Assembly (NCBI GenBank): GCA_963678555.2
Contig: CAXXJA010000002.1
Coordinates: 558,001 to 622,000, forward strand
Source: SABI01 sp963678555
GTDB lineage: Bacteria; Spirochaetota; Spirochaetia; Sphaerochaetales; Sphaerochaetaceae
Direction of reading: 5' to 3'
DNA: 64,000 nucleotides
Shown here: piece by piece, positions 17,125 to 27,129 of the stretch
How positions within the stretch are numbered: position 1 is the first letter of the stretch
Layout: each line of letters begins with the position of its first letter
The notes under the pieces: model-generated
What the model was told of the DNA's origin: nothing
Database searches by the model: none
Seen by the model: the letters and a program-made list of their open reading frames with translations, nothing else
Made by a program: the position numbers and the translations under genes

Positions 17125-17802
17125 ATGGATGATGATGTATTGGAAATGTTCTCAAATGTTCCGTCCGTGTTTCGGACCAATGGTGTGCTGGAAAGGGCTG
17201 AAGAACTCCTGAAGTTGTATGCTGACATGGAAGAGGCTTCATCCTCATTCACATCACATTTCGGCATTACCTGCCCCCCGGCCTGTGGTACCTGCTGTGA
17301 GCACTTCATACCGGCGATTACCGCTACTGAAGCTGCCCTTGTTGCACTCTACCTTCTCTATGTGAAGCCTGAGCAGAGACTGTTCGATGCTCTGTACAAT
17401 GCTGAACATACAGGGGCCTGTCCACTCTATGATCCTGATGATCCTCACCACTGTCAGGTGTATCCTGTCCGTCCTGTCGTGTGCAGGTCATTCAACTCGC
17501 TTCCTTCCCGCGATAAGAACGGAAATCTCCGGTTCAGGAGCTGCAGGTTCACCGATACGGGATTTGAGAAGCGGGTCCTGGGTCATGCAGAGATCGCAGT
17601 TCTCGATCAGGTCAGGAGCATGAGTGACTTCGGTTCCTCTCTTGTTCTCGCTGAGGCGTCCTCTGATGCAGAATCCCTGCCCAAACAGGTACTTCGACAG
17701 CTATCGAAACTCCTGCTCACCCTGAAGTTCTCCCAGGAAGAAACATTAGTTCCTCTCACAGATGGCGATGATGATGTCCCGCCTCAGGATATAGCCGTAT
17801 AG
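17125..17802 (+). CDS. YkgJ-family cysteine cluster protein
   Basis: 225 residues. The family cysteines are in CPPACGTCCEHF (about residues 50-61) and a second group, CPLYD, HCQVYPVRPVVCRSF, which together form a putative zinc or iron-sulfur site (CxxxCxxCC pattern). Function in the family is unknown. No clear ribosome site precedes the ATG. Its stop lies 19 bases inside the convergent MFS gene. Confidence 0.85.
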   Translation: MDDDVLEMFSNVPSVFRTNGVLERAEELLKLYADMEEASSSFTSHFGITCPPACGTCCEHFIPAITATEAALVALYLLYVKPEQRLFDALYNAEHTGACPLYDPDDPHHCQVYPVRPVVCRSFNSLPSRDKNGNLRFRSCRFTDTGFEKRVLGHAEIAVLDQVRSMSDFGSSLVLAEASSDAESLPKQVLRQLSKLLLTLKFSQEETLVPLTDGDDDVPPQDIAV

Positions 17803-18986
17803 TCACGGAGCATCCTTCGTACAAGCAGGAGTATCATGATCAGAGCGAGCGGGTAGGCAGCTCCCGCGAGGAATCCGGTCCTGAGAGCATCTCCCGCCCC
17901 CTGTTCGATATTGGCTTCACTTACCAGGCCGACAATGAACGGTCCCACACCTGCTCCTGTGTCTCCCGCTGCAGCCAGGAGAGCGAACATCCCTGCTGAT
18001 GCATGGGGAAATGCTCTGTGTGACAGTACGATCGAGCCCGGCCAGAGCAGGGAGACTCCCAGACCGCTCAGGATGCAGGCGATGAGAGAGATGACAGGAT
18101 ACGGTGAGAGGCTGATGGTCAGGTAGCTGATCAGAGAGAGGATAGATCCGAAGAACATCACATGCCAGATATACTCTTCCTTTCCCCGCTGTGCGAACAG
18201 ATGTCGCCCGATTCCGAGAAAGAGTGCGAAAAGCAGCACTCCGGTGAGGTCTCCTACCTCTTTCGACAGTCCGAGCGATCTCTCGGCGAAGGTGGATGCC
18301 CACTGACTCATCGTGACCTCCGTAGCCCCGCCGAGGGTGATTGTCAGGATCATGAGGAGGAAGAACGGACTGCTCAGCAGAGCCCGGAAGCGGATACGTT
18401 TATGATGCTCCACCATGGGTGCAAGGGGTACCCGGAGGAAGAGAAAGAAGTTGAAAAGCGGAACGATAGACCAGAGGAGAGGGAGGTAATACCATCTCTG
18501 CATCGTGAACAGGGCAAGACCGGCGGTCGTGACAATAACGACGAAGATGAAGCCCCATGCGTAGAAGGAGTGCAGCAGGCTCATCGCTCGTGATTTCTCC
18601 TGAGACGGGATCGCCGCAACGATCGCACTGAGCAGCAGTTCGAGAATCCCTCCGCCGTAGCTGAATACTATGGTTGCAAGGACCATGAACGGGTAGGGGT
18701 CCTCAGGTCGGATGAACGGCGCAAGACTGAGGAGTATGAACCCCGCCACGACCAGAGCATGACCTGCAGTGATGAACGGTCTGACTCCGTACCTGTCCAC
18801 CAGATGCGAGTGAATGAGGTCACTGGCTATCTGGGTGACGAAATTCACCAGAACCAGAAAACCCATCTGTTCATATGTGAGTGTATAGGTCTCCATGAAC
18901 GTGACGAAGAGCAGCGGCGAAAGGTTCACCACCAGAGCTCCCACGAGGTTTCCTATATAGGTAGCCGTTATTGTCCATCTGTACAC
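17784..18986 (-). CDS. Major facilitator superfamily transporter
   Basis: About 400 residues with 12 hydrophobic segments; the loop between helices 2 and 3 carries the degenerate MFS motif DRYGVRP. It resembles sugar or drug/H+ antiporter-like MFS carriers with SLLHSFYAWG in the middle, a feature of the FucP/NagP-like group. The substrate is unknown. I chose the GTG at 18986 (VYRWTITATYIG) because homologues usually begin near this point; an upstream ATG (19040) would overlap the divergent HAD gene region. Start uncertain. Confidence 0.85.
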   Translation of the reverse strand: MYRWTITATYIGNLVGALVVNLSPLLFVTFMETYTLTYEQMGFLVLVNFVTQIASDLIHSHLVDRYGVRPFITAGHALVVAGFILLSLAPFIRPEDPYPFMVLATIVFSYGGGILELLLSAIVAAIPSQEKSRAMSLLHSFYAWGFIFVVIVTTAGLALFTMQRWYYLPLLWSIVPLFNFFLFLRVPLAPMVEHHKRIRFRALLSSPFFLLMILTITLGGATEVTMSQWASTFAERSLGLSKEVGDLTGVLLFALFLGIGRHLFAQRGKEEYIWHVMFFGSILSLISYLTISLSPYPVISLIACILSGLGVSLLWPGSIVLSHRAFPHASAGMFALLAAAGDTGAGVGPFIVGLVSEANIEQGAGDALRTGFLAGAAYPLALIMILLLVRRMLRDYTAIS

Positions 18987-19042
18987 GAAAAAGAGTATAG
19001 ATTCCTCTAGAAGCGATGGCAATAGGTCCGTATAATACATTC

Positions 19043-19717
19043 ATGAAACATACACAAGGAATTCGGGCCATCCTGTTCGATCTGGATGGAACCCTCGTGG
19101 ATACCATTTCCGATATCGTTGCCGCGATCAACGCAGCTCTTGAGACGGTCTCTCTCGATCCTGTTGATCTGGAGACGGGAAAGGCCGTTGTGGGACACGG
19201 ACTGGCCAATGCACTCAGGTCTGCGGCACTCACTCAGGACAGGGTCCTGAGCGAAGAGGAGCTCGAAGGTATGCTGCCGGTGCTCAGAAAGCATTATGCA
19301 CAGAACCCCTGCCGGTATGCGGCTCTCTATCCCGGAGTCAGAGAATTTGTCGATGAGTGTACGGCCAGAGGGTATGCCCTGGGTGTGCTGAGCAACAAGG
19401 ATCACACACTGACAGTTCCTATCGTACAGAAGATGTTCCCTGATGCTCCGTTCACCTATATACGCGGAGCCGGCGAGGAGTATCCGCTGAAACCCGATCC
19501 TGCAAGCACACATGCGTTCATCGCACAACATCAACTTACTCCTCAGGAAGTACTATTCATCGGAGATACCGAAGTGGATGCACTGACCGCACAGAACAGC
19601 GGAACACGCTCAGCACTTGTAAGCTGGGGCTTTCGTGATAGAATGGAACTGATAGCCACCGGACTGTCGACTGTATATGACGACTTCACACATCTTGCCA
19701 GAAAGGAATTGACATGA
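19043..19717 (+). CDS. HAD-superfamily phosphatase, phosphoglycolate phosphatase-like
   Basis: 224 residues from the ATG at 19043. HAD motif I is FDLDGTLVDT near the N-terminus, motif II LSNKD, motif III K in PLKPDP, and motif IV FIGDTEVD. It fits the Gph/PGP group that dephosphorylates 2-phosphoglycolate or sugar phosphates. An in-frame ATG at 19016 is possible. It is coupled to the phosphohexomutase gene by ATGA overlap, suggesting a sugar-phosphate role. Confidence 0.88.
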   Translation: MKHTQGIRAILFDLDGTLVDTISDIVAAINAALETVSLDPVDLETGKAVVGHGLANALRSAALTQDRVLSEEELEGMLPVLRKHYAQNPCRYAALYPGVREFVDECTARGYALGVLSNKDHTLTVPIVQKMFPDAPFTYIRGAGEEYPLKPDPASTHAFIAQHQLTPQEVLFIGDTEVDALTAQNSGTRSALVSWGFRDRMELIATGLSTVYDDFTHLARKELT

Positions 19718-21423
19718 ACGATACAGAAAAAAAAGAGATCTACAGCAGGGCTGAGCAGTATATAGCATATGAGAAGAGTTCCCCATTTAGACAGGAGGTG
19801 GTGCTTTCCTTGGATGAACATGCGGATGATGATCTGTATGACAGGTTCTACACGGCCCTTGCCTTCGGAACAGCCGGAATGCGCGGCGTGATCGGAGGCG
19901 GTACCAACCGGATGAATCCGTTCATGGTCCGCAAGGTGACTCAGGGGCTTGCGGAGTACCTGCTCACCCAGGAGGAGAGTCCTTCGGTGACCATCGCCTT
20001 TGACTCCAGAAACTACTCAAGCCTGTTCGCAAAGACAGCCGCTCTGACTCTCTGCGCCAACGGTGTGAAGGTCTACCTCTACGATACCCTTCAGCCCGTT
20101 CCTGTCCTCTCTTTCGCCGTGCAGTATCTGCAAACCACCTCCGGCATTGTGATCACCGCCAGTCATAATCCTGCGAAGTACAACGGATACAAAGTATATT
20201 ACAAAGATGGAGGTCAGGTGACGCCTCCTCATGATATCGGCATCGCCGATACGGTGAACGCTCTCGACGTCTCCCGGATCAGGGAGATCAGTGAAGAAGA
20301 AGCCCGCAGCAGGGGCCTGCTCCTTCCGGTACCAGCCGAGGTCGACCAGGCGTATGATGATATGGTTCTCTCCGGCATCCTGAGGAAGGATGTGATACGT
20401 GAACAGAAGGTGTCGGTTGCCTACACGCCGCTGCACGGTGCAGGGAATATCCCGGTGAGACGGATGCTTGAACGCCTTTCACTCCAGTGCCATGTGGTTG
20501 AGGAGCAGGTGGAACCGAACGGGGATTTCCCCACAGTCTCTATGCCGAACCCCGAAGACCCCGAAGCGATGCGTCTCGTGCTCAGGAAAGCGAAGGAGGT
20601 GGGTGCAGATATCGTGCTCGGAACCGACCCCGATTCCGACCGCCTCGGCATCGCCATTCCATCGTCACCCGATAAGAGTGAGTACACTCTGCTCAGCGGC
20701 AACCAGATTGCTGTCCTTCTCACCGATTACCTCCTTGCACGGTACAAGGATCTTGCATTCACCGACAAGCGACCTCTGGTCGTGAAATCCTTTGTCACCA
20801 CTGATCTTGTACGGGCTATAACTGAAGCACAGGGAGGACGTTGCAAGGACGTTCTCACCGGGTTCAAATATATCGCGGAGCAGATCGTCGAAGTCGATGC
20901 TTCCCCATCAGAGTTCTACCTGTTCGGATGTGAAGAATCGTTCGGCTACAATGCTCTCAAGGGAGTACGGGATAAGGACGCGGTCTCATCCGCGGTTCTT
21001 GCTGTCGAAATGATGAGCTATTATGCATCTGTGGGAAAGACCCTCCAGGATCGTCTCAATGAGATCTACGGGCTGTACGGGTTCTATACCGAGAAGGTGC
21101 TCTCGTTCTCCTATGAAGGTGCCCGCGGCAGGGAGAAGATGAAGCAGATCATGGAATCATTCAGGAACAGGAAACAGGGGGATATGTTCGCCGATCTTAC
21201 CATCGACAGCACACTCGACCTCGCCTCCGGTGTACAGACGGGCTTTCCCAGAAGTGATGTGGTGATCCTCACGTTTACCGAGGGGACCAAGATGGTGATC
21301 CGTCCCAGTGGAACTGAGCCGAAGATCAAGTATTACTTCTTCTTCAGAACTGACACGAAGGACTATGCGGCGTATCTTGCAGGTCTCGATCAGAAGATCG
21401 CGTCCATCAAGGCCTACCTCTAG
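19714..21423 (+). CDS. Phosphoglucomutase/phosphomannomutase (alpha-D-phosphohexomutase)
   Basis: 569 residues, the long bacterial PGM2-type form. The catalytic phosphoserine is Ser150 in TASHNP; the metal loop is GTDPDSDRLG; the sugar-binding loop GCEESFGY and phosphate-binding RPSGTEPKIK are present. It interconverts hexose 1- and 6-phosphates. Glucose is the usual substrate in this group, but mannose or glucosamine phosphate cannot be excluded. It heads, with the HAD gene, a run leading to comEC and rsmA. Confidence 0.93.
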   Translation: MNDTEKKEIYSRAEQYIAYEKSSPFRQEVVLSLDEHADDDLYDRFYTALAFGTAGMRGVIGGGTNRMNPFMVRKVTQGLAEYLLTQEESPSVTIAFDSRNYSSLFAKTAALTLCANGVKVYLYDTLQPVPVLSFAVQYLQTTSGIVITASHNPAKYNGYKVYYKDGGQVTPPHDIGIADTVNALDVSRIREISEEEARSRGLLLPVPAEVDQAYDDMVLSGILRKDVIREQKVSVAYTPLHGAGNIPVRRMLERLSLQCHVVEEQVEPNGDFPTVSMPNPEDPEAMRLVLRKAKEVGADIVLGTDPDSDRLGIAIPSSPDKSEYTLLSGNQIAVLLTDYLLARYKDLAFTDKRPLVVKSFVTTDLVRAITEAQGGRCKDVLTGFKYIAEQIVEVDASPSEFYLFGCEESFGYNALKGVRDKDAVSSAVLAVEMMSYYASVGKTLQDRLNEIYGLYGFYTEKVLSFSYEGARGREKMKQIMESFRNRKQGDMFADLTIDSTLDLASGVQTGFPRSDVVILTFTEGTKMVIRPSGTEPKIKYYFFFRTDTKDYAAYLAGLDQKIASIKAYL

Positions 21424-21431
21424 GATAGCGT

Positions 21432-22190
21432 ATGAAAAACTGTTATCTGCTTTCACGCTCATCCAGAGAGCTCCTGTGCATTTCTCCCTTTATCGAGCCT
21501 GCAAAGGTTCTTGACTGGCAGGAGGGGGAGGAGCTGAACGTGTTCAGTGCCGCAACTCTTACACAGGGACAGCGTGATGTGCTTCACACTACGCTCTACA
21601 GGGAGATAGACAGGGGGGTAGACCGCTGGGTCCAGGATACCCGCTATCTGCCCCGTCTCTTCCTCGGTGGTCTGGTCTTCCTTGTAACCTACTTCATCTT
21701 CTCGCTTGCCGTTCGTGATCCGATTCCCATGATCGATGAACTGCTGATCGCAGGGGCAGCCACCGTCATAGCCGTCAAGGTGATGAGCTCCCGGGACAGA
21801 AAAAGTCCTCTGGCTCTCAAACAGCGTCTTACGCTGAAGAACCGTGTCGGAGAGGCTCTCTATACCGTGGATGATGAACTGAAATGCTTGGAGAATCACC
21901 TGTACGAACTGTCTCATATTGATCCCCTTGAGCTTGCAGAGAGTATCTCCAGAGGAGAGGTTACCTTTGTGTGTGCTCTGACCGAAGGCGCTCTCGTCGA
22001 TTTCTCGGATCAGTTTCTCAGTTGGGTGAAGGTCAACAGGAAACAGTTCCTTCCTCTTCTTCAGACGGTCAAGCACCTCGAACACGATACTGCCCGTCAG
22101 AACTCCTTCAGTGCACGCCTGCTGAAGCTTTCGATGAACAGCAGTCTTGATCTGCCTCTGTTTGCTCTGGCTTACCACCTCTCGAAGTAG
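21432..22190 (+). CDS. Unknown membrane protein
   Basis: 252 residues, no family recognised. A soluble N-terminal part of about 70 residues is followed by two adjacent membrane segments (LPRLFLGGLVFLVTYFIF, then MIDELLIAGAATVIAVKV) and a cytoplasmic-looking C-terminal part with coiled-coil character. It starts 9 bases after the phosphohexomutase stop and precedes comEC by 30 bases, so it is probably in the same transcript. No function is proposed. Confidence 0.7.
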   Translation: MKNCYLLSRSSRELLCISPFIEPAKVLDWQEGEELNVFSAATLTQGQRDVLHTTLYREIDRGVDRWVQDTRYLPRLFLGGLVFLVTYFIFSLAVRDPIPMIDELLIAGAATVIAVKVMSSRDRKSPLALKQRLTLKNRVGEALYTVDDELKCLENHLYELSHIDPLELAESISRGEVTFVCALTEGALVDFSDQFLSWVKVNRKQFLPLLQTVKHLEHDTARQNSFSARLLKLSMNSSLDLPLFALAYHLSK

Positions 22191-22219
22191 GAACCGTCAG
22201 CTTTCCGTACTTCTGAGGT

Positions 22220-23710
22220 ATGGGAAGTTCTCTCATTCTCGTCACAGCTATCGTGTCCCACGCGTGGTTCACGCTCTCATCCCCGCCGCCTGCCGTACCC
22301 CTGCTCATCTTCTTCACGCTCTCATCTCTTCTCATCGTCCTTGGAACCATGACACCTGTTCTGATAGGCATCATCGCCGTGCTGATATCTTCCTCAGTGG
22401 TCCACCTTCATGAGACACGGCTCTGTTCAGGAGCCTTGCCGCTGCCGGTCGAAAGCATCTCCTCCTGGACGTTTACCGTTCTCGAGGACAGTGATCTTTC
22501 GGGGTACCTCAGTCCCATGACACGTGTACACCTCACCGGCATTGAAGATTCACGTGGTACCTTCTCTACGGTATCAAGAACGGGGATCCTGTTCTGCGAT
22601 GAGATGTTGCTGCAGGGCAGGAGGGGAGAGGCTTCAGGGAAGATCAGCAAGGAGAATGGGCTCGTATTCCTAACCGCATACACGGTACAGTGTGAAAAGG
22701 AGACTGGATTCCAGGTCATCCGAAGAGAGGTGAGAGAGTATATCGGATCCCTGATGGAACGGCGGACGGGAGAGCTGTCAGGATTTCTTCAGCTCCTTTT
22801 CCTCTCGCTGCCGAGTGTGGAGGGGAACAGGATCATGGAACAGGCGAGGAACAAGGGAGTGTCGCATCTGTTCGTTCTCTCAGGCTTTCATCTGCAGTTC
22901 ATCACAGGGGCCCTTGCGGTACTCGGGAACCATGGAAAGAGACGGTTTCTTATCATAGGGGCTGCTCATCTGTATGTTGCAGTCGCCGGATATTCACCTT
23001 CCCTTACCCGTGCGCTGATAACGGTGACGGTCAGCAGCGCATCACCTGTCCGGCAGCGTCCGCTCGTACTTCTTTTCACCCTGGCACTCCATGCGCTCGT
23101 GGTTCCCCACCACCTGTTCACCTATTCTGCTGTCCTTTCGTACAGCGCCGTCACCGGGATCCTGTTCGTATATCCCGCCATAGTGTCTCTCCTGTTTCCG
23201 TATCTTCCCCGTATCCTGTACATCCCAATTTCCCTCTCGTGTTCAGCCTTCAGTGCAACCTCAATCCTCGCATTTCTGTTGTTCTCCTCTGTTCACCCTG
23301 AAGGGATTCTCTATACGCTGCTCCTCTCTCCACTGATGCTTCCTCTTGCGGTTCTTACGGTGATTATCATGTTCTTTCCACTACCGCCGGTGTATCAGCT
23401 GCTCAGCATGTCTGTCTCTGCAGTGCAACGGGTGTTCGATCTTCCGGATATCGACCCGCCAGAAACGTTCCTGCCGGTCCTGATTGCGTATGCGGTGATG
23501 TTGACCTGGTTTCTCCTTCAGTGGTACTGTAGCCGTATTCTGCAGAAAAGGAGCCTGAGAAGATATGAGCTGGACGTTTCGCTACGATTCGCCTTCAGAG
23601 ATACACCGTCTGCTGGAGAGTCATTCACTTGCAATGACCAAGAAGTTCGGCCAGAATTTCCTCCTTTCACAGGATACACGCAGCCAGATCGTGGATCATA
23701 TCCTCAGTGA
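22220..23710 (+). CDS. comEC: ComEC/Rec2-family competence membrane protein
   Basis: 496-residue polytopic protein forming the likely inner membrane DNA channel of transformation. The competence core is recognised by NKGVSHLFVLSGFHLQF (about 211-227) and later PSLTRALI. The N-terminal OB-like region (about 70-165) is present, but there is no C-terminal metallo-beta-lactamase domain, as in shorter family members. The last 48 codons overlap rsmA in another frame (146 bases), and that tail has no family features. Whether the organism is transformable is unknown. Confidence 0.85.
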   Translation: MGSSLILVTAIVSHAWFTLSSPPPAVPLLIFFTLSSLLIVLGTMTPVLIGIIAVLISSSVVHLHETRLCSGALPLPVESISSWTFTVLEDSDLSGYLSPMTRVHLTGIEDSRGTFSTVSRTGILFCDEMLLQGRRGEASGKISKENGLVFLTAYTVQCEKETGFQVIRREVREYIGSLMERRTGELSGFLQLLFLSLPSVEGNRIMEQARNKGVSHLFVLSGFHLQFITGALAVLGNHGKRRFLIIGAAHLYVAVAGYSPSLTRALITVTVSSASPVRQRPLVLLFTLALHALVVPHHLFTYSAVLSYSAVTGILFVYPAIVSLLFPYLPRILYIPISLSCSAFSATSILAFLLFSSVHPEGILYTLLLSPLMLPLAVLTVIIMFFPLPPVYQLLSMSVSAVQRVFDLPDIDPPETFLPVLIAYAVMLTWFLLQWYCSRILQKRSLRRYELDVSLRFAFRDTPSAGESFTCNDQEVRPEFPPFTGYTQPDRGSYPQ

Positions 23711-24446
23711 GGGAGCTCAACGTGTCTGGGAGATAGGACCCGGTATCGGGAACATCACATCAGTGCTTCTCTCCAGGGGGTGTGAGGTTACTGCCTTTGA
23801 AATCGACCATGGATTTATTTCGATTCTCAAGCACGAGGCCTTTGCTGATGAACCGGGTTTTCATCTCGTCGAGGGGGATTTTCTCAAGACCTGGAATGAT
23901 CAGCTGCAGAAGAACCCGGATATCGATGCTATCGCAGGCAATCTCCCCTATAATGTGGGCTCAGTCATGCTTGCCCGGCTGCTCGAACAGAGAGTCGGTG
24001 TGAATGTCATGGTCTTCACACTTCAGAAGGAAGTCATAGACAGGATGTGTTCTTCTCACGGATCCAGGATGTTTTCCACCCTTTCCATTCTTGCACAGGT
24101 TGATTACCGGGTGGAAAAGGTCATGACCATCAGAGCAGGTTCCTTCTATCCCCCACCGAAGGTCGACTCTGCGCTCGTGAAACTGACACGGAGGGAAACC
24201 TCCCAGGTGCCTGACCATCTTCGCGAGCTGTTCTTCCTTCTTGTACGGAATCTGTTTGCCTCACGTCGCAAGACCGTGAGAAACAATCTGATTCATGGAA
24301 GGATCGGGAAGCGGCTGGATGGTTCTCAGATAGAACAGGTCCTGCTCCAATCGGGTATTTCTCCTATGCAGAGGGCAGAGATGCTCTCCATTGACACCCT
24401 CGTACACCTCAGTGAAGTGATGTTTTCTGCATTCAGGAAATTCTGA
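23565..24446 (+). CDS. rsmA: 16S rRNA dimethyladenosine transferase RsmA (KsgA)
   Basis: Dimethylates two adjacent adenines in helix 45 of 16S rRNA using SAM, a late step of 30S assembly. KKFGQNFLLS (26-35), SAM motif EIGPGIGN (56-63) and catalytic NLPY (126-129) are all present; 293 residues is normal. The ATG at 23565 gives the usual 20-25 residues before the KKFGQNFL block, so the 146-base overlap with comEC seems genuine. An alternative ATG at 23634 would remove a conserved helix. Confidence 0.93.
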   Translation: MSWTFRYDSPSEIHRLLESHSLAMTKKFGQNFLLSQDTRSQIVDHILSEGAQRVWEIGPGIGNITSVLLSRGCEVTAFEIDHGFISILKHEAFADEPGFHLVEGDFLKTWNDQLQKNPDIDAIAGNLPYNVGSVMLARLLEQRVGVNVMVFTLQKEVIDRMCSSHGSRMFSTLSILAQVDYRVEKVMTIRAGSFYPPPKVDSALVKLTRRETSQVPDHLRELFFLLVRNLFASRRKTVRNNLIHGRIGKRLDGSQIEQVLLQSGISPMQRAEMLSIDTLVHLSEVMFSAFRKF

Positions 24447-24500
24447 TCCCCTGCATCAGTGCATGCGGAATCTTCCGGGTACAGGGCAGGAAGGAAGCCT

Positions 24501-25930
24501 TCAGGCTGACGTTTCTCTGTGTTCCCAGAACTCGATCCACGAACCGGTACGGTATCTGTAGAAGTTCAGCATGCCTCTCACCGCAAGGTCTGCCACCATA
24601 CATACCCATAGAACCGTGAGAGAACCGCCGAAGAAGGTCACGAAAAGGAAGGCCGGAAGGAGTCTGACTCCCCACATGCCGATGACCGAGTAGATGAACG
24701 GCCATCTGGTATCACCGGCACCGCGAAGTATTCCGCTGATGACGATACTCATCGCGAAGAAGGGCTGAGCGAAAGCCTCAATGCGAAGAACCTTCCCCCA
24801 AGTTGGATGACCTGTGCATCGGGCGTGAACAGACTAAGAAGATGGTACGAATAGATGAACAGGAGCACCCCCGTCATACTCATCAGGAGCACACCACCTG
24901 TCAGTACCCTTCGAGCGAAATCCCGTGCCATCTCCTTCTTTCCGGCTCCAAGCGACTGTGCGACAAGTGTCGCTGCTGCCAGAGAGAAGCCGCTCACCGG
25001 CATGAAGGTTATCGATTCCGCTGTGATAGCCAGATGGTGGGCGGCAAGCGATGCAGTTCCCAGGGATGAGGCGAGACTCGTGAGGACGATCTGACCCGTA
25101 GAGAGGGTCGCCCGCTCTGCAGCCATGGGGAGAGCGATGGTGAAGACCTGTCTGGTGTAGGCCTTTTCAAAGGTGAACAGGAATCCGCTGAACCTGATTC
25201 TGATGTCATTCTCCCTGAACAGCATCACAGACAGAAGGATCACGGCACTGACAACCCGTGAGATCAGGGTGGCGATTGCGGCTCCCTCGACACCGAGATC
25301 TGCCCCCCACAGTACGATCGAATGGCCGCCGAGAATTATTGTGCGGGAAGGGAAGATCAGGAAGAAGTTCCCGACAACGTTCAGAATATTGGTGAACACG
25401 TTACTGATCAGCGGCGTTTTCGTATCACCACTGGTTCTGATGATGTTCGAAAAGAAGACGAAGGTGATGAAAAAGGGGAATGAGTAACTCACAATGCGCA
25501 GATAGGAACTGCTTATCGGCGCTACGTTGGCCTCAACCCCCATCCAGAGGGGAAGGTGCCCGCTTATCCCTCTCACGAGGGTTGTGATGATTGCCGAGAG
25601 GAGGACGATCGCAAGCAGGGACTGCTGAACTCCTCTGGTGATGTTTTTCTGATCACGGGAACCGATTGCCCGGGCTATGAGAATTGAGTAGGCCGATCCG
25701 AAGGCGTACATGATCCCCATGAGCAGCCACATCGTGCTAGCCGTCACCGCGATACTTGCTGTTGCTGCAGCCCCGAGAGAACCGACCATTGCAGTATCGA
25801 CATATCCCATAAGGGTATGAAAGGTCTGGTCGAGAATCACAGGCCAGGAGAGTGAGAAGATGACTCTGTTGGGGGAACGGGAACCATCTATCAGAGAGGG
25901 TATTCGCTTCATCGTTTTTTCAGAGGCCAT
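24501..25930 (-). pseudogene. MATE-family efflux transporter, frameshifted
   Basis: A Na+ or H+-driven multidrug/toxin exporter in two frames. The main frame (25930 to about 24800) covers the first ten or so helices. After IQLGGRF it runs into a stop at 24749, while the next frame continues as VLRIEAFAQPFFAMSIV and then ISGILRGAGDTRWPFIY to 24501, which is the normal MATE ending. Restoring one base in the run at about 24792-24800 joins them. It may be true decay or a sequencing slip in a G-run. The start at 25930 has AAGGAAAT upstream. Confidence 0.85.
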
Positions 25931-26009
25931 GGATTTCCTTTCAGTAGAACAGAAGGCCATTCACGTGTGAGGTGAATGGCCCTGCATCGCTATGATGAAT
26001 TGACGTGGA

Positions 26010-27002
26010 TCAGTCCTGAGACAGGGTGATAGCGCTTGTCACCACGATATCTTCGACACTGCATCCCCGGGAAAGGTCACTGACAGGTCTCGCAAAACCC
26101 TGAAGTATCGGGCCGTATGCTTCGGCACCGGCAAGACGCTGGACCAGCTTGTACCCGATATTTCCGGCCTGGAGGTCGGGGAAGATGAGGGTGTTCGCAT
26201 GTCCTGCGACCTGAGAACCCGGTGCTTTCGAAGAACCGACCTTCTCAATAATGGCAGCATCAAGCTGAAGTTCCCCGTCAGCTTTCAGGTGCGGAGCTTT
26301 CTCTTTCAGAAGCCGTGTCGCTTCCACCACCTTGTCCACAAGCTCACCCGAGGCTGAGCCCTTCGTTGAATAGCTGAGCATGGCGACGACAGGTTCTGTT
26401 TCGAGATAGGTGCTGCAGCTCTCTGCAGAGGCCATGGCGATCTCTGCAAGCTGCTCAGCGGTAGGGTTTGGTATCGTCGCACAGTCACTGAAGATGAACG
26501 AACCCTCCGCACCGAGGTCCTTCATCGAAGTCTCCATGACAAAACAGCTCGAGGCACTCTTGATACCGGGTTTCGTACCGATGATCTGGAACGAAGCGCG
26601 CAGTACATCACCAGTGGTATTCTCTGCCCCGGCCACCATCGCATGGGCATCGCCGAGACGGGTCATCATAGCACCGTATTTGAGCGGTTCAGCGATCTGC
26701 TCGAAGGCCTGTTCCTCACTCATTCCCTTGTGTTTTCTCAGCTGAAAGTACTCAGAAGCGTACGTTTCTCTCCGGTCACTTGAAGCAGGATCGATCACCG
26801 TTACACCGTCAAGGCTCACTGACAGTTCAGCGGCAAGAGAGGTAACCTCTTCCCGGCTGCCGAGCAGCACGACCGCCTGTGCGATCCTCTCGTCAATGAT
26901 CCGGCGGGCAGCCATCACGGTTCGTTTTTCAGTTCCCTCCGGAAGGACAAGAACTCTCTGTCTGGCAATAGCCTTCTGTTTCATGTTCTGGGAAAATGAC
27001 AT
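26010..27002 (-). CDS. pta: Phosphate acetyltransferase Pta
   Basis: Converts acetyl-CoA and phosphate to acetyl phosphate, the first step of acetate formation with ATP gain. 330 residues, the short (PTA_PTB domain only) form. VLVLPEGTEKRTVMAA near the start, MTRLGDAHAMVAGAENTTGD in the centre and KAPGSQVAGHANTLIFPDL near the end are family blocks. The ATG at 27002 has AAGAGGTG before it. It fits a citrate- or sugar-fermenting metabolism that excretes acetate. Confidence 0.95.
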   Translation of the reverse strand: MSFSQNMKQKAIARQRVLVLPEGTEKRTVMAARRIIDERIAQAVVLLGSREEVTSLAAELSVSLDGVTVIDPASSDRRETYASEYFQLRKHKGMSEEQAFEQIAEPLKYGAMMTRLGDAHAMVAGAENTTGDVLRASFQIIGTKPGIKSASSCFVMETSMKDLGAEGSFIFSDCATIPNPTAEQLAEIAMASAESCSTYLETEPVVAMLSYSTKGSASGELVDKVVEATRLLKEKAPHLKADGELQLDAAIIEKVGSSKAPGSQVAGHANTLIFPDLQAGNIGYKLVQRLAGAEAYGPILQGFARPVSDLSRGCSVEDIVVTSAITLSQD

Positions 27003-27129
27003 ATACACCTCTTTACCTGGTTTGTTTTCTCATAGATACCATACCATATCCGATCGATCAATCCTACTCTTCCTTTTCATTTCCTGTGAGATTGTCTGAG
27101 GGAATAAAAGTATGGTAAGGTGAGGCGAT

